Origin: Achromobacter veterisilvae
GTDB lineage: Bacteria > Pseudomonadota > Gammaproteobacteria > Burkholderiales > Burkholderiaceae_B
DNA: 64,000 nucleotides
Assembly (NCBI RefSeq): GCF_900496975.1
Contig: NZ_UFQC01000024.1
Span: forward strand, 1-64,000
Direction: 5' to 3'
How positions within the stretch are numbered: position 1 is the first letter of the stretch; each line of letters opens with the position of its first letter. Made by a program: the position numbers and the translations under genes. The notes beneath the pieces were generated by a model. The model worked only from the letters and a program-made list of their open reading frames with translations. It made no database searches and had not been told where the DNA came from. Shown here in pieces: positions 39,678 through 50,394 of this stretch.

Positions 39678-40751
39678 TTAGCGCCAAATGTTCCAGGGCG
39701 TCTGCATCCAGATCGCCACCACGACCAGCCAAACACCGGTCAGCGGGATGAAGATTTTCCAACCCAAGCGCATGATCTGGTCGTAGCGGTAGCGCGGGAA
39801 CGACGCGCGGAACCACACGAACAACGAGACCACGACGAACGTCTTGAGACCCAGCCAGATCCAACCCGGAATCCAGGTCAGCGGCGCGATATCGATCGGG
39901 GAAGCCCAGCCGCCCAGGAACATGATCGACGCCATGCAGGACAGCAGGATCATGTTGGCGTATTCGCCCAGGAAGAACAGCGCGAACGCCATGCCCGAGT
40001 ATTCGACCATGTGGCCGGCCACGATTTCCGATTCGCCCTCGACCACGTCGAACGGGTGGCGGTTGGTTTCGGCCACGGCCGAAATCACGTAGATCACGAA
40101 CAGCGGCAAGAGCGGCAGCCAGTTCCAGGACAGGAACGTCAGGCCCTTTTCGGCGAACCAGCCGCGGTTCTGCACATGCACGATCTCGGACATGTTCAGG
40201 CTGCCGGAGACCAGCAGGACCGTCACCAGCACGAAGCCGATGGCCAGTTCGTACGACAGCATCTGGGCCGATGCGCGCAGCGCGCCCAGGAAGGCGTACT
40301 TGGAGTTGGACGCCCAGCCGGCGACGATCACGCCGTACACGCCGACGGACGTGATGGCCATGATGTACAGCAGGCCGGCGTTGACGTTGGCCAGCACGAT
40401 TTCCGGACCGAAGGGCACGACGGCCCAGGCGGCCAGCGCGGGCATCAGCGTGACCACGGGGGCCACGATGAACAGCACCTTGTTGGCCTGGCTGGGGACG
40501 ACGACTTCCTTGGTCAGCAGCTTGAACACGTCGGCGAACGGTTGCAGCAACCCCTTGAAGCCGACGCGGTTCGGACCCATGCGCACGTGCATGGCACCGA
40601 TCATCTTGCGTTCCCAGTACGTCAGGTAGGCCACGCACAGGATGATGGGCACGGCGATGATCACAATCTTGATGAGGGTCCAGAGGACCATCCAGACCGT
40701 CGGGCCCAGCAATGCCGATCCCTGGCTCTCAAGAACATTAAGCCATTCCAT
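39678..40751 (-). CDS. nuoH: NADH-quinone oxidoreductase subunit H
   Basis: This 357-residue membrane subunit forms part of the quinone chamber and links peripheral and membrane arms. Typical blocks are [19 protein letters not shown] and [20 protein letters not shown], the latter carrying the conserved acidic residues near the quinone path. Its ATG shares one base with the nuoG stop at 40751. Confidence 0.97.
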   Translation of the reverse strand: MEWLNVLESQGSALLGPTVWMVLWTLIKIVIIAVPIILCVAYLTYWERKMIGAMHVRMGPNRVGFKGLLQPFADVFKLLTKEVVVPSQANKVLFIVAPVVTLMPALAAWAVVPFGPEIVLANVNAGLLYIMAITSVGVYGVIVAGWASNSKYAFLGALRASAQMLSYELAIGFVLVTVLLVSGSLNMSEIVHVQNRGWFAEKGLTFLSWNWLPLLPLFVIYVISAVAETNRHPFDVVEGESEIVAGHMVEYSGMAFALFFLGEYANMILLSCMASIMFLGGWASPIDIAPLTWIPGWIWLGLKTFVVVSLFVWFRASFPRYRYDQIMRLGWKIFIPLTGVWLVVVAIWMQTPWNIWR

Positions 40752-43078
40752 CAGGCACGCTCCACGCTGATTTGACCGAATGCGCCACCCAGGGCCGCGG
40801 TGTTTTCAAAGGCAGCCGAAATGCGCACGGCGCGGTCGGCCACGGCATCGTCCTGCACGGTTTCGAGTTCGACGGCGCCTTGGGCGCCCGCGACGCGAAC
40901 CTTGACCCCGGCCGTCAGGCCCAGGCTGGTCAACGTGCGGCCGTTCATGGCGGCAGCCGGCTTCTTCGAGGCCGGGGAGGCTTGCAGCGGCTCCGAACGG
41001 CGGACCATGGCGTCGGTGCGGTAGATCGGCACGTCGGCCACGCGTTCCAGGCCGGTCGCGGCCTGGCCCAGGCCCAGCGGCGCCTTGATGTCGTTGGACA
41101 GGCGGCTTTCGATGCCGCCGGCCAGCGCGACGTCGCGCACGGACTCGGAGGTTTCGTCGTCGAAGCCCGCCAGGTGCAGGACGTTGCCCAGCACGCGCAG
41201 GACCTTCCAGGCCGGACGCGTCTGGCCGAACGGCGAAACCGTGCCCTTGAAGCTCTGGGCCAGGCCTTGCGCGTTGACGAAGGTGCCCGAGGTTTCGGTG
41301 AACGGCGACACCGGCAGCATGACGTCGGCCCATTCGGCGGCGGCCGAACGGTAAGGCGTCAGGGCGACGGCGAATTGCGCGCCGCGCAGCGCGGCGATGG
41401 CCTGCTGGCCGTTGTCGGCGTCCAGCAGCGGCTCGGCGTGCAGGACCACATAGGCCTTCAGGGGCTCGGCCAGCATGGCGGCGGCGTTTTTGCCGCCCTT
41501 GCCCGGGATGGCGCCGGCCAGGTAGCCGCCGACGGTGTTGCCGCCGGAGGTCAGGAAGCCGAACTTGCCGCCGGCAAGATCCGCCACGGCGCGGCCGTTG
41601 GCGGCCAGGGTCGAGGCCTGGGCGCTGGCCACGGCCAGGTTGCCCATCAGCACGGCGGTGTTCGAGCCGGAAGCCAGGCTGGCCGCGATCATCTTGGCGT
41701 TTTCACCCGGGACGACCGAGGCGAACTCGGCCGGCACGGCCTGTTCCTTGGCCTGGGCCAGCGCGACGGCCACTTCGGCCAGCGCGCGCGCCAGCTCGGA
41801 CGGCGCCACGGTGCTGCGGGCGGCCACGGGCATCAGCGGATCGTCCGCGGCGCTGTCGACCATCAGGATCTGCGTGCCGCGCTTGGCGGCCTGGCGCAGG
41901 CGCTGCGCCATCAGCGGGTGGTCCTTGCGCAGGAACGAACCGACGATCAGGACGCGGTCCAGGTTGTCGAGTTCGGCGATGGGCATGCCCAGCCACGGCG
42001 CGCCGGTCAGCGCGGCGTCGAAGGCCGGGTCGGTCTGGCGCAGGCGGAAGTCGATGTTCTCGGAACCCAGCGAGCGGACCAAACGGCCCAGCAGCGCGTA
42101 TTCCTCGGTGGTGGCGTATTCGGAAGCCAGCGCCCCGATCTGGCCGGCGCCGAAGCTGTCGCGCACGCGCGACAGGCCCTGGGCCACGGCTTGCAGCGCG
42201 TCGGCCCAGGAGGCTTCCTGCCACTTGCCGTCGGTGCCCTTGATCATCGGGGCGGACAGGCGGTCTTCGCTGTTCAGGCCTTCGTACGAGAAGCGGTCGC
42301 GGTCGCTGATCCAGCATTCGTTGACGGCTTCGTCTTCGAACGGCACCACGCGCATGACGCGGTCGCCCTTGACCTGGATCACCAGGTTGGCGCCCAGGCT
42401 GTCGTGCGGGCTGACCGAACGGCGGCGCGCCAGTTCCCAGGTACGCGCGCTGTAGCGGAAGGGCTTCGAGGTCAGCGCGCCCACCGGACAGATGTCGATC
42501 ATGTTGCCCGACAGCTCGGACTCGATCGAGCGGCCGACGAACGTCGTGATCTCGGAGTGCTCGCCGCGGCCCAGCATGCCGAGCTCCATGACGCCGGCGA
42601 TTTCCTGGCCGAAGCGCACGCAGCGGGTGCAGTGGATGCAGCGGCTCATTTCCTCGGCGGAAACCAGCGAGCCCAGGTCCTTGTGGAAGACGACGCGCTT
42701 TTCCTCTTGGTAACGCGAGGAAGAGCCGCCGTAGCCCACGGCCAGGTCCTGCAACTGGCATTCGCCGCCCTGATCGCAGATCGGGCAGTCGAGGGGGTGA
42801 TTGATGAGCAGGAATTCCATCACCGACTTCTGGGCGGCGCGCGCCTTCTCGGAGCAGGTGTGGACGACCATGCCATTGGTCACCGGGGTGGCGCAGGCGG
42901 GCAGCGCCTTGGGCGCCTTTTCCACTTCAACCAGGCACATGCGGCAATTGGCCGCGATGGACAGTTTCTTGTGGTAGCAGAAATGCGGCACGTAAAGCCC
43001 GACTTTCTGGGCGGCATGCATGACCATGCTGCCTTCGGGCACTTCGACCTTGTTGCCGTCGACGGTTAGTTCAACCAT
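40751..43078 (-). CDS. nuoG: NADH-quinone oxidoreductase subunit G
   Basis: This 775-residue iron-sulfur subunit has a 2Fe-2S site (C34, C45, C48, C62), the N5 site in [15 protein letters not shown] and the N4 site in [15 protein letters not shown] with a distal Cys in DICPVGAL. The molybdopterin-oxidoreductase-like C-terminal domain follows. The extra N7 cluster Cys motif known from E. coli and Thermus (CxxCxxxC after residue 220) is absent, as in mitochondria. It starts 15 bases after the nuoF stop. Confidence 0.97.
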   Translation of the reverse strand: MVELTVDGNKVEVPEGSMVMHAAQKVGLYVPHFCYHKKLSIAANCRMCLVEVEKAPKALPACATPVTNGMVVHTCSEKARAAQKSVMEFLLINHPLDCPICDQGGECQLQDLAVGYGGSSSRYQEEKRVVFHKDLGSLVSAEEMSRCIHCTRCVRFGQEIAGVMELGMLGRGEHSEITTFVGRSIESELSGNMIDICPVGALTSKPFRYSARTWELARRRSVSPHDSLGANLVIQVKGDRVMRVVPFEDEAVNECWISDRDRFSYEGLNSEDRLSAPMIKGTDGKWQEASWADALQAVAQGLSRVRDSFGAGQIGALASEYATTEEYALLGRLVRSLGSENIDFRLRQTDPAFDAALTGAPWLGMPIAELDNLDRVLIVGSFLRKDHPLMAQRLRQAAKRGTQILMVDSAADDPLMPVAARSTVAPSELARALAEVAVALAQAKEQAVPAEFASVVPGENAKMIAASLASGSNTAVLMGNLAVASAQASTLAANGRAVADLAGGKFGFLTSGGNTVGGYLAGAIPGKGGKNAAAMLAEPLKAYVVLHAEPLLDADNGQQAIAALRGAQFAVALTPYRSAAAEWADVMLPVSPFTETSGTFVNAQGLAQSFKGTVSPFGQTRPAWKVLRVLGNVLHLAGFDDETSESVRDVALAGGIESRLSNDIKAPLGLGQAATGLERVADVPIYRTDAMVRRSEPLQASPASKKPAAAMNGRTLTSLGLTAGVKVRVAGAQGAVELETVQDDAVADRAVRISAAFENTAALGGAFGQISVERA

Positions 43079-43093
43079 TGCTGTTCCTGAGAC

Positions 43094-44461
43094 CTACAGA
43101 TATTGCGGGACCACACAAGACTTGTGCTCGATGTGGTGCGCGAATTCGTCGCGAAAATGCTTGAGGAAGCCCCGGACGGGCATGGCGGCGGCGTCACCCA
43201 GGGCGCAGATGGTGCGTCCCATGATGTTGCTCGCCACGTTGTCCAGCAGGTCCAGGTCTTCCGGGCGGCCCTGGCCGTTCTCGATGCGGTGCACCATGCG
43301 GTAGAGCCAGCCGGTGCCTTCGCGGCACGGCGTGCACTGGCCGCAGCTTTCCTCGAAATAGAAATACGACAGGCGCAAGAGCGACTTCACCATGCAGCGC
43401 GTCTCGTCCATGACGATCACGGCGCCGGAACCCAGCATGGAACCCGCCTTGGCGATGGCGTCGTAGTCCATCGTGGTTTCCATCATGATGTCGGCCGGCA
43501 GCACCGGGGCGCTGGAGCCGCCGGGGATCACGGCCTTCAGCTTCTTGCCGCCGCGCATGCCGCCCGCCAGTTCCAGCAGGGTCGAGAACGGGGTGCCCAG
43601 CGGGATCTCGTAGTTGCCGGGACGCTCGACGTCGCCGGTGATCGAGAACAGCTTGGTGCCGCCGTTGTTCGGCTTGCCGACTTCCAGGTAGGCCTGGCCG
43701 CTGTTGCGGATGATCCAGGGCACCGCCGCGAACGTTTCGGTGTTGTTGATCGTGGTGGGCTTGCCGTACAGGCCGAAGCTGGCCGGGAACGGCGGCTTGA
43801 AGCGCGGCTGGCCCTTCTTGCCTTCCAGGGATTCCAGCAGCGCGGTTTCTTCGCCGCAGATGTAGGCGCCGTAGCCGTGGAACGCGTGCAACTGGAAGCT
43901 GTAGTCCGAACCCAGGATCCTGTCGCCCAGGAAGCCGGCGGCGCGCGCCTCTTCCAGCGCTTCCTCGAAGCGCTCGTAGACTTCGAAGATTTCGCCGTGG
44001 ATATAGTTGTAGCCGGCGCTGATGCCCATGGCGTAGGCCGCGATCGCCATGCCTTCGATCACGATGTGCGGATTGAAGCGCAGGATGTCGCGGTCCTTGA
44101 ACGTGCCCGGCTCGCCCTCGTCGGAGTTGCAGACGAGGTATTTCTGGCCCGGGAAGGCGCGCGGCATGAAGCTCCACTTCAGGCCGGTCGGGAAGCCCGC
44201 GCCGCCGCGGCCGCGCAGGCCGGACGCCTTGACTTCGGCGATCACGTCTTCCGGCTTCATGCCGGTGGTCAGGATCTTCTTCAGGGCTTCGTAGCCGCCG
44301 CGCTTGACGTAGTCGGCCAGGCGCCAGTTGGCGCCGTCGACGTCGGCCATGATCTGCGGCTGGATGTGCCGGCCGTGCAGGCACATCGAATTGGACAGGT
44401 CGTTCAGCGGGTTGGGGTCCAGCCCCTGCGCGAACTGCTTGTACAGGTCGGGCGCGTTCAT
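43094..44461 (-). CDS. nuoF: NADH-quinone oxidoreductase subunit F (FMN and NADH site)
   Basis: This 455-residue subunit binds NADH and [21 protein letters not shown] (about 81-98) is the NADH/FMN glycine-rich site, [12 protein letters not shown] follows, and [17 protein letters not shown] near residue 365 holds cluster N3. The ATG at 44461 overlaps the nuoE stop (ATGA); the longer open frame upstream is not used. Confidence 0.97.
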   Translation of the reverse strand: MNAPDLYKQFAQGLDPNPLNDLSNSMCLHGRHIQPQIMADVDGANWRLADYVKRGGYEALKKILTTGMKPEDVIAEVKASGLRGRGGAGFPTGLKWSFMPRAFPGQKYLVCNSDEGEPGTFKDRDILRFNPHIVIEGMAIAAYAMGISAGYNYIHGEIFEVYERFEEALEEARAAGFLGDRILGSDYSFQLHAFHGYGAYICGEETALLESLEGKKGQPRFKPPFPASFGLYGKPTTINNTETFAAVPWIIRNSGQAYLEVGKPNNGGTKLFSITGDVERPGNYEIPLGTPFSTLLELAGGMRGGKKLKAVIPGGSSAPVLPADIMMETTMDYDAIAKAGSMLGSGAVIVMDETRCMVKSLLRLSYFYFEESCGQCTPCREGTGWLYRMVHRIENGQGRPEDLDLLDNVASNIMGRTICALGDAAAMPVRGFLKHFRDEFAHHIEHKSCVVPQYL

Positions 44462-44952
44462 GCCGACTCTCCTTGCGCCTTGAGGGCCGCGACCAGCGCG
44501 TCCAGCTTTTCTTCGGTCATGCGCACGCACATATGCTTGTTGTTCACGATCAGCACGGGCGAATCGCCGCAAGCGCCCATGCACTCGCCCTCGACCAGCG
44601 TGAACTGGCCGTCGGCGGTGGTCTCGCGGTAGTCGACACCCAGCTTGCGCTTGAGGTAGTCGCCGGCGCGCTCGCCATCGCGCAAGGCACAGGGCAGGTT
44701 CGTGCAGACGGCGATCTTGTTCTTGCCGACGGGCTTGACGTCGAACATGTTGTAGAAAGTGGCGACTTCCTGGACCGCGATAGGCGGAACGCCGATGTAG
44801 TTGGCCACATCTTCGATGATTTCGGTAGCCAACCAGCCCTTCTCTTCTTGCGCGATGGCAAGCGAGGCCATGATGGCGGACTGCCGCTGGTCGGCCGGGA
44901 ACTTCGCGAGTTCTCGGTCGATTTTCTGGTAGGCCTGTTCGGAAAGCAGCAT
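44458..44952 (-). CDS. nuoE: NADH-quinone oxidoreductase subunit E
   Basis: This 164-residue thioredoxin-like subunit holds the 2Fe-2S cluster N1a with ligands C83, C88, C124 and C128 (CTNLPC and CMGAC). The start is the ATG at 44952, chosen because the protein then begins [19 protein letters not shown] like the family. It lies 47 bases after nuoD and overlaps nuoF by 4 bases. Confidence 0.97.
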   Translation of the reverse strand: MLLSEQAYQKIDRELAKFPADQRQSAIMASLAIAQEEKGWLATEIIEDVANYIGVPPIAVQEVATFYNMFDVKPVGKNKIAVCTNLPCALRDGERAGDYLKRKLGVDYRETTADGQFTLVEGECMGACGDSPVLIVNNKHMCVRMTEEKLDALVAALKAQGESA

Positions 44953-44999
44953 AGTTTGAATCCGGGTTATGCGGGCGTGCTCGTGACTGTCTGGGCGGA

Positions 45000-46256
45000 T
45001 CAGCGATCGATCTCGCCGAAAACGATGTCCTGCGTACCAATGATGGTGACGGCGTCGGCGATCATGTGACCGCGCGACATTTCGTCCAGCGCTTGCAGGT
45101 GGACAAAGCCGGGGGCCCGAATCTTCAGGCGGTAAGGCTTGTTGGCGCCGTCCGACACCAGATAGATGCCGAACTCGCCCTTGGGATGCTCCACCGAGGC
45201 ATACGCCTCGCCCGGGGGCACGTGGAAACCTTCGGTGAAGAGCTTGAAATGGTGGATCAGCTCTTCCATGTTGGTCTTCATGGCGGTGCGCTTGGGCGGG
45301 GCGATCTTGTGGTTCTCGATCATGACCGGGCCCGGGTTGTTGCGCAGCCATTCCACGCACTGGCGGATGATGCGGTTGCTTTCGCGCATTTCGGCGACAC
45401 GGACCAGGTAGCGGTCGTAGCAATCGCCGTTGACACCCACGGGGATGTCGAAATCGAGCAGGTCGTAGACTTCGTAGGGCTGCGTCTTGCGCAGGTCCCA
45501 GGCCACGCCCGAGCCGCGCAGCATCGGGCCGGTGAAGCCCAGCGCCTTGGCGCGGTCGGGATCGACCACGCCGATGCCCACCAGGCGCTGCTTCCAGATC
45601 CGGTTGTCGGTCAGCAGCGTTTCGTATTCGTCCACGCAGCCGGGGAAGCGGTTGGTGAAGTCTTCGATGAAGTCCAGCAGCGAACCCGAGCGCGCGTCGT
45701 TCATGAGGCGCACTTCTTTGTCGCCGCGATACTTGCTGGTGTCGCCGTACTGCGGCATCGAGTCCGGCAGGTCGCGGTAGACGCCGCCCGGGCGGTAGTA
45801 GGCCGCGTGCATGCGCGCGCCCGAGACCGCCTCGTAGCAGTCCATCAGGTCTTCGCGTTCACGGAAGGCGTACAGGAACACCGCCATGGCGCCCACGTCC
45901 AGCGCGTGCGAACCCAGCGACATCAGGTGGTTCAGCAGACGGGTGATCTCGTCGAACATCACGCGGATGTACTGCGCGCGCAGCGGGGCTTCGACGCCCA
46001 GCAGCTTCTCGATGGCCATGACGTAGGCGTGCTCGTTGCACATCATGGACACGTAGTCCAGGCGGTCCATGTAGGGCAGCGCCTGGATGTAGGTCTTGTG
46101 TTCGGCCAGCTTTTCCGTGGCGCGATGCAGCAGGCCGATGTGCGGATCGGCGCGCTGGATCACTTCGCCGTCGAGCTCGAGCACCAGGCGCAGCACACCG
46201 TGCGCGGCCGGATGCTGGGGGCCGAAGTTGAGCGTGTAGTTCTTGATTTCTGCCAT
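45000..46256 (-). CDS. nuoD: NADH-quinone oxidoreductase subunit D
   Basis: This 418-residue 49-kDa-type subunit forms the quinone pocket with NuoB. It begins [19 protein letters not shown], which contains the quinone-site His, and ends in DIVFGEIDR, the conserved C-terminus. It is separate from NuoC, unlike the fused E. coli NuoCD, and starts 3 bases after the nuoC stop. Confidence 0.98.
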   Translation of the reverse strand: MAEIKNYTLNFGPQHPAAHGVLRLVLELDGEVIQRADPHIGLLHRATEKLAEHKTYIQALPYMDRLDYVSMMCNEHAYVMAIEKLLGVEAPLRAQYIRVMFDEITRLLNHLMSLGSHALDVGAMAVFLYAFREREDLMDCYEAVSGARMHAAYYRPGGVYRDLPDSMPQYGDTSKYRGDKEVRLMNDARSGSLLDFIEDFTNRFPGCVDEYETLLTDNRIWKQRLVGIGVVDPDRAKALGFTGPMLRGSGVAWDLRKTQPYEVYDLLDFDIPVGVNGDCYDRYLVRVAEMRESNRIIRQCVEWLRNNPGPVMIENHKIAPPKRTAMKTNMEELIHHFKLFTEGFHVPPGEAYASVEHPKGEFGIYLVSDGANKPYRLKIRAPGFVHLQALDEMSRGHMIADAVTIIGTQDIVFGEIDR

Positions 46257-46259
46257 GAT

Positions 46260-46886
46260 TTAACGCCCCAAGCCGTAGGAGTCTTCGCGGACCACGCGCG
46301 GGGTGATCTCGCGCGGATCGATCGTGACCGGCTGGTAGATGACGCGGCGTTGTTCGGGGTCGTAGCGCATTTCGACCGTGCCGGACAACGGGAAGTCCTT
46401 GCGGAAAGGGTGACCGATGAAGCCGTAGTCGGTCAGGATGCGGCGCAGGTCGGGGTGGCCTTCGAAGACGATGCCGTACAGGTCGAAGGCTTCGCGCTCG
46501 AACCAGCCCACGGCCGGCCAGCACTCCATCAGCGAGGCGACCACCGGGAACTCGTCGTCCTCGGCCCAGGTGCGCACGCGCAGGCGCCAGTTGTTCTGGA
46601 TGGAAAGCAGGTGCACGGCCACGGCGAAACGCGCGCGGTGGATCTTGGCGTTCGCTTCCTCGGGCAACTGGCGGGTGCCGTTGCCCCACGTCAGGTAGTC
46701 GACGCCGCAGAGGTCGATACAGGTTTCAAAGCGCAGGCCGGCTTCGGTGCGCAGCTTGTTGCAGACCGAGAACCACTGTTGCGCGGGCACTTCGAGCGTC
46801 AGCTCGCCCAGCGCCTCGGTCAGCGCGATATCCGCGCCGAGGGTGGTCTGCAAATTGTTTTTCAGGGTTTCGAGCCTGGTCATCAT
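46260..46886 (-). CDS. nuoC: NADH-quinone oxidoreductase subunit C
   Basis: This 208-residue 30-kDa-type peripheral subunit has the family signature ERE-like [20 protein letters not shown] and a C-terminal [19 protein letters not shown]. Two adjacent ATGs (46886, 46883) could start it. It lies 76 bases after nuoB. Confidence 0.96.
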   Translation of the reverse strand: MMTRLETLKNNLQTTLGADIALTEALGELTLEVPAQQWFSVCNKLRTEAGLRFETCIDLCGVDYLTWGNGTRQLPEEANAKIHRARFAVAVHLLSIQNNWRLRVRTWAEDDEFPVVASLMECWPAVGWFEREAFDLYGIVFEGHPDLRRILTDYGFIGHPFRKDFPLSGTVEMRYDPEQRRVIYQPVTIDPREITPRVVREDSYGLGR

Positions 46887-46962
46887 CTTGTACGCTTAGG
46901 TGAACCGATACGCTGGCTTCGCGGGGCCGGCGGCAGGGACTGCCGCGAGGCTGGGCGAAGGT

Positions 46963-47439
46963 TCAGCGCGCAATCGTGTTGGTCAGGCGGATCTTGTTCT
47001 GCATTTGCAGCAAGCCGTAGACCAGCGCCTCGGCCGTGGGCGGGCAGCCCGGCACGTAGACGTCTACCGGTACGATGCGGTCGCAGCCACGGACCACCGA
47101 ATACGAATAGTGGTAGTAGCCGCCACCGTTGGCACAGGAGCCCATCGAAACCACCCAGCGCGGCTCGGGCATCTGGTCATAGACCTTGCGCAGCGCGGGC
47201 GCCATCTTGTTGCACAGCGTGCCGGCGACGATCATCAGATCGGACTGGCGCGGACTGGGCCGGAAGATGATTCCGAACTGGTCCAGGTCGTAGCGGGCCG
47301 CGCCCGCGTGCATCATCTCAACCGCGCAACAGGCCAGACCGAAGGTCATGGGCCACATGGAGCCGGTCTTCGCCCAATTAAGGAACTTGTCGGCGCTGGT
47401 TGTGATGAACCCTTGCTTGAGAATGCCGTCTATAGCCAT
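46963..47439 (-). CDS. nuoB: NADH-quinone oxidoreductase subunit B (cluster N2)
   Basis: This 158-residue subunit ligates terminal cluster N2 with C37 and C38 (ACCAVEMM), C102 (GSCANGGG) and C132 ([11 protein letters not shown]). It hands electrons to quinone at the NuoD interface. Length fits the family. nuoA precedes it by 42 bases. Confidence 0.98.
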   Translation of the reverse strand: MAIDGILKQGFITTSADKFLNWAKTGSMWPMTFGLACCAVEMMHAGAARYDLDQFGIIFRPSPRQSDLMIVAGTLCNKMAPALRKVYDQMPEPRWVVSMGSCANGGGYYHYSYSVVRGCDRIVPVDVYVPGCPPTAEALVYGLLQMQNKIRLTNTIAR

Positions 47440-47481
47440 ATTCGTCTCTGATAGCGTGCTGTGTAGGAGAAAGCCTGGGGC

Positions 47482-47841
47482 TTATTCCCAATCCAGCGCG
47501 CCCTTTTTCCATTCGTAGATGAAGCCGACGGTAAGCACGGCCAGGAAAACCATGACCGTCCAGAAGCCGACGAGCCCGACCGTGCCCTGGGCGATGGCCC
47601 ACGGGAACAGGAACGCGATTTCGAGGTCGAAAAGAATGAACAGGATCGCCACCAGGTAGTAGCGCACGTCAAACTTCATGCGGGCGTCTTCGAAGGCCTC
47701 GAAACCGCATTCGTACGGCGAGAGCTTCTCGGCGTACGGACGCCGCGGACCAAGGAGGGAGCCCGCCGTTAGAAGCGCGAACCCGATGAGGGTGGCCACT
47801 ACGATAAACAGCAGGACGGGGAAATACTGTTGCAGGTTCAT
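47482..47841 (-). CDS. nuoA: NADH-quinone oxidoreductase subunit A
   Basis: This 119-residue membrane subunit has three helices and the conserved cytoplasmic loop with [20 protein letters not shown], whose Cys lies near the quinone site. It is the first gene of nuoA-N and DUF2818 on the minus strand. A promoter-like extended -10 lies about 35 bases upstream. Confidence 0.97.
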   Translation of the reverse strand: MNLQQYFPVLLFIVVATLIGFALLTAGSLLGPRRPYAEKLSPYECGFEAFEDARMKFDVRYYLVAILFILFDLEIAFLFPWAIAQGTVGLVGFWTVMVFLAVLTVGFIYEWKKGALDWE

Positions 47842-47872
47842 TCAGGCGTCCGTCAAATGCGCAAACCTTAGG

Positions 47873-47881
47873 ATTGTAGCA
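47873..47881 (-). promoter_or_regulatory. Putative extended -10 promoter of the nuo operon
   Basis: On the minus strand TGCTACAAT contains an extended TGN and a TACAAT -10 (five of six). It predicts a start near 47866 and a leader of about 25 bases before nuoA. No good -35 is seen at 17 bases, which is acceptable for extended -10 promoters. Confidence 0.55.
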
Positions 47882-48040
47882 TTCGCGTGGTTACTTCTGG
47901 CTGAACTCTGTAGCTTGAACAGCAGGTGAAAGACAGCATTCCTCAAATGGAACAGTCGCTGCTTTCGGAACAACAAGGCAAGCTTACAACACTTGATCCA
48001 ACCACGCCTCGCCCAACCCCGAAAACCCGGCGGCAAGACG

Positions 48041-48094
48041 AAAAAAAACCACCCCGAAGGGTGGCTTCATGCGAACGGGCCGAAGCCCGTTCGC
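48041..48094 (-). terminator. Tandem TTCG-loop hairpins ending the porin gene
   Basis: On the minus strand the first hairpin pairs GCGAACGGGC with GCCCGTTCGC around TTCG (48071-48094). A second pairs CCACCC with GGGTGG around TTCG (48049-48064) and runs into T8. Both loops would be very stable UUCG tetraloops in RNA. This is a strong terminator and a likely 3' stabiliser for the porin message, placed just upstream of the nuo promoter. Confidence 0.92.
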
Positions 48095-48133
48095 ACGCTT
48101 TGAATCCAGGCAGGACTTGCGCCCTGCTGTGGA

Positions 48134-49309
48134 TTAGAAGCGGTGGCGGATGCCGACGCCGACGGCGGTCGACTTGACTTCGTCGATGAAGGCGTAGTTC
48201 TTGGCGTACGAACCGTAAGCGTACAGGTTGGTGCGCTTGGACAGGTCGTAGGTGTAGCCCAGCGAGAAGACGTTCATCTTCTCGTCGCCGCCCGTCAGCT
48301 TGTCGTTCGACGGGTCAACCATTTGCCACGAACCGAACAGCTTGCTGGCGCCGCCGATGGGGGCCGACAGACCCAGCAGGTAGGAGTTCGACTTGAAGCC
48401 GTCAGCGAAGATGTTGCCGCCGAAGCCCGGGATGCCCGAACCCGTCACGCTGCCTTGACCGCCGAACCAGCCGTCGGTCGTGCGACCGTAGGCCAGAGCC
48501 AGCTTGACCACTTCGAAGTCGTACGAACCACCGATGACGTAGCTACGCGGGGTAGCATCGACGGCAGCTTGCGACAGGGTGTTCGCGGCGTTCAGTTGGT
48601 CGTACGACAGAGCGACGTTCAGGGGGCCGTTCGTGTAGCGCAGGCCAGCCGTGATGGCGCGGGTGTTGTCGGCGGTGCGGAAGCCAACTTGGCCCGGGGC
48701 GCCGTTGCGGGTCCACGTCGGGGTGCCGGTAACCGGATCATTGACCCAGCCGTCCTTGGTCGTCTTGGTGTCGTCGGCGCTGAACGAGTAGCCGATGCCG
48801 AACTGGAAGCCGCTGAACGACGGGGTTTGGTACATGACCATGTTGTCGTAGCGGACGGTGTTGGTCGAGCTCAGGCCAACGCCGATGTTAGCTTGACCGA
48901 AGCCGGCGCCGAACGGGTCGATCGAGCCGAAGTACTTCGACGCGATGTTGGTTTGGCGACCGAAGTCCAGTTGACCCCAGCTATCGCTGGCCAGACCGAT
49001 CGTGGCTTGACGACCGAACAGACGGCCACCTTGAGCGGAGTTGCCGTTGCCCGAATCAAAGCCCGATTCCAGTTGGAAAACAGCGCGCAGGCCATCACCC
49101 AGATCTTCCGAACCACGCAGACCCCAGCGCGAACCGTTCTGCACGCCGTTGATCATGCCAACACGGCTGGCGCTGTAGCCATCCGGACCCTTAACCTTGT
49201 TGTAGCCGATACCGGTATCGATAATACCGTACAGGGTGACAGACGTTTCTGCCTGGGCGACACCGGCAAAACCGGCGAGCAGGGCGGCAGCGAGCAGAGT
49301 CTTTTTCAT
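48134..49309 (-). CDS. Outer membrane general porin (Bordetella/Burkholderiales trimeric type)
   Basis: This 391-residue protein has a 20-residue signal (MKKTLLAAALLAGFAGVAQA) and a 16-strand porin barrel. Hallmarks are SVTLYGIIDTGI at the mature start, GSRWGLRGSEDLGDGLRAVF, and a C-terminal phenylalanine (GVGIRHRF) for Bam recognition. It would be a major diffusion channel. Its synonymous codon use is more AT-tolerant than that of its neighbours, fitting a very highly expressed gene. A GGAGAT ribosome site lies 10 bases before the ATG. Confidence 0.95.
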   Translation of the reverse strand: MKKTLLAAALLAGFAGVAQAETSVTLYGIIDTGIGYNKVKGPDGYSASRVGMINGVQNGSRWGLRGSEDLGDGLRAVFQLESGFDSGNGNSAQGGRLFGRQATIGLASDSWGQLDFGRQTNIASKYFGSIDPFGAGFGQANIGVGLSSTNTVRYDNMVMYQTPSFSGFQFGIGYSFSADDTKTTKDGWVNDPVTGTPTWTRNGAPGQVGFRTADNTRAITAGLRYTNGPLNVALSYDQLNAANTLSQAAVDATPRSYVIGGSYDFEVVKLALAYGRTTDGWFGGQGSVTGSGIPGFGGNIFADGFKSNSYLLGLSAPIGGASKLFGSWQMVDPSNDKLTGGDEKMNVFSLGYTYDLSKRTNLYAYGSYAKNYAFIDEVKSTAVGVGIRHRF

Positions 49310-49715
49310 TTAAGAAATCTCCGTTGATTTGAGTGACAAGAGCAGCAATCCAGCAAACCAGCCTGCCGCCCCCCTAACTCCGCGAAGGGAAGTTGACGCT
49401 ATTGCATCAAAAATCAGGGGGACTGGCTATGGTCGGCATCAGAAAAGTGCAGGTTTGCGACAGGCTTGTTGGGATATTGCAACATCTCGCCGGCCGCCCG
49501 GCGAGTGCGCTAGGGGCTTACCCTTACGAATCAGGACAGGTCCTATTCATGCGACTTTCAGCCCTGCCCCTAATTATCTGGCCATTTCCGGCGTCCGCCC
49601 TTCCACCGTATTTCCCGCCCTCCTGTCCGCCCTCCGACGCGACCCGCAAGCGCCGTTCGCCCTCGCCGGCCTTCCGGGCCGCCCCATAAGAGGGCGAGCG
49701 GCGGGAAGCCGGAAA
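49310..49715. other. Long non-coding interval upstream of the porin
   Basis: This stretch of about 400 bases has no frame with a convincing protein. It must contain the porin promoter (minus strand), but I cannot fix the hexamers. A perfect hairpin, CTCGCCGG with CCGGCGAG around CCGC, lies at 49486-49505 without a T-run. Long leaders and regulatory upstream regions are common for porins. Confidence 0.4.
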
Positions 49716-49728
49716 ATAACATTGTTAT
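49716..49728. promoter_or_regulatory. Candidate operator for the TetR-family gene
   Basis: ATAACA and TGTTAT flank one central T, a perfect 13-bp palindrome. It overlaps the -35 of the promoter for the TetR gene, so self-repression is the simple reading. Confidence 0.5.
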
Positions 49729-49750
49729 GAATAAAAATCGCCGATATGAT
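49722..49750 (+). promoter_or_regulatory. Promoter of the TetR-thioesterase operon
   Basis: TTGTTA (49722-49727) and TATGAT (49745-49750) are exactly 17 bases apart. Transcription would start near 49757, which rules against the GTG at 49756 and supports the ATG at 49780. Confidence 0.65.
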
Positions 49751-49779
49751 CGAGCGTGTCGATCCTCTCGCCTCGCGCC

Positions 49780-50394
49780 ATGCCCTCTCCTTCCGCCCGC
49801 TCCGGCCGCAGTGAACGCCTGAACGCCCTGCGCCGGCAGCTCATCCTCGACGCCGCCCAGCGCGTATTCGAACGCGACGGCCTGGAAAAGACGACGATCC
49901 GCGCGATCGCCGCGGAGGCCGGCTGCACCACCGGCGCCATCTACCCCTGGTTCGCCGGCAAGGAGACCATCTATGGCGCGCTGCTCGAGGAATCGCTGCA
50001 GCGGCTGCACGCCTGCCTGAGCGAGGCCGCCGCCACGGGCGACGCCCGGACCGCCGCGCGCGGCGCGATCCACGCCTTTTTCGGCTATTACGCCGAGCGC
50101 CGGACCGATTTCTCGCTGGGCATGTACCTGTTCCAGGGACTGGGGCCGCGCGGGCTGGGCCGCGACATGGACGAACGGCTCAATGCCCGCCTGCGCCAGT
50201 GCGTGGACCTGCTGGGCCTGGCCCTCTCCAGGACCAAGTCCTGGGAGGCCGCCGCGGTCGAGGTCGAACAGATGAACCTCTTCACTTACCTGATGGGGCT
50301 GCTGCTGCTGCAGCACACCCATCGCCTGAAATCCCTGGGCCAGCGCGCGGAGGCGCTGCTGGACAACTACTGCCACGCCCTGGAACAACGATGA
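49780..50394 (+). CDS. TetR/AcrR family transcriptional regulator
   Basis: This 204-residue regulator has an N-terminal helix-turn-helix (about residues 18-60) with the family pattern ILDAAQRVFERDGLEKTTIR, then IAAEAGCTTGAIYPWFAGKE. The C-terminal half is the ligand-binding and dimer region and does not identify an inducer. A palindrome over its own promoter suggests autoregulation. Its stop overlaps the thioesterase start by 4 bases (ATGA), making a three-gene coupled operon. Confidence 0.9.
   Translation: MPSPSARSGRSERLNALRRQLILDAAQRVFERDGLEKTTIRAIAAEAGCTTGAIYPWFAGKETIYGALLEESLQRLHACLSEAAATGDARTAARGAIHAFFGYYAERRTDFSLGMYLFQGLGPRGLGRDMDERLNARLRQCVDLLGLALSRTKSWEAAAVEVEQMNLFTYLMGLLLLQHTHRLKSLGQRAEALLDNYCHALEQR

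Noticed and set aside
49329..49730. Small genes upstream of the porin (frames of 133 and 98 codons)
   Set aside because: No ribosome site, Pro/Arg/Ser-rich translations and no resemblance to any family.
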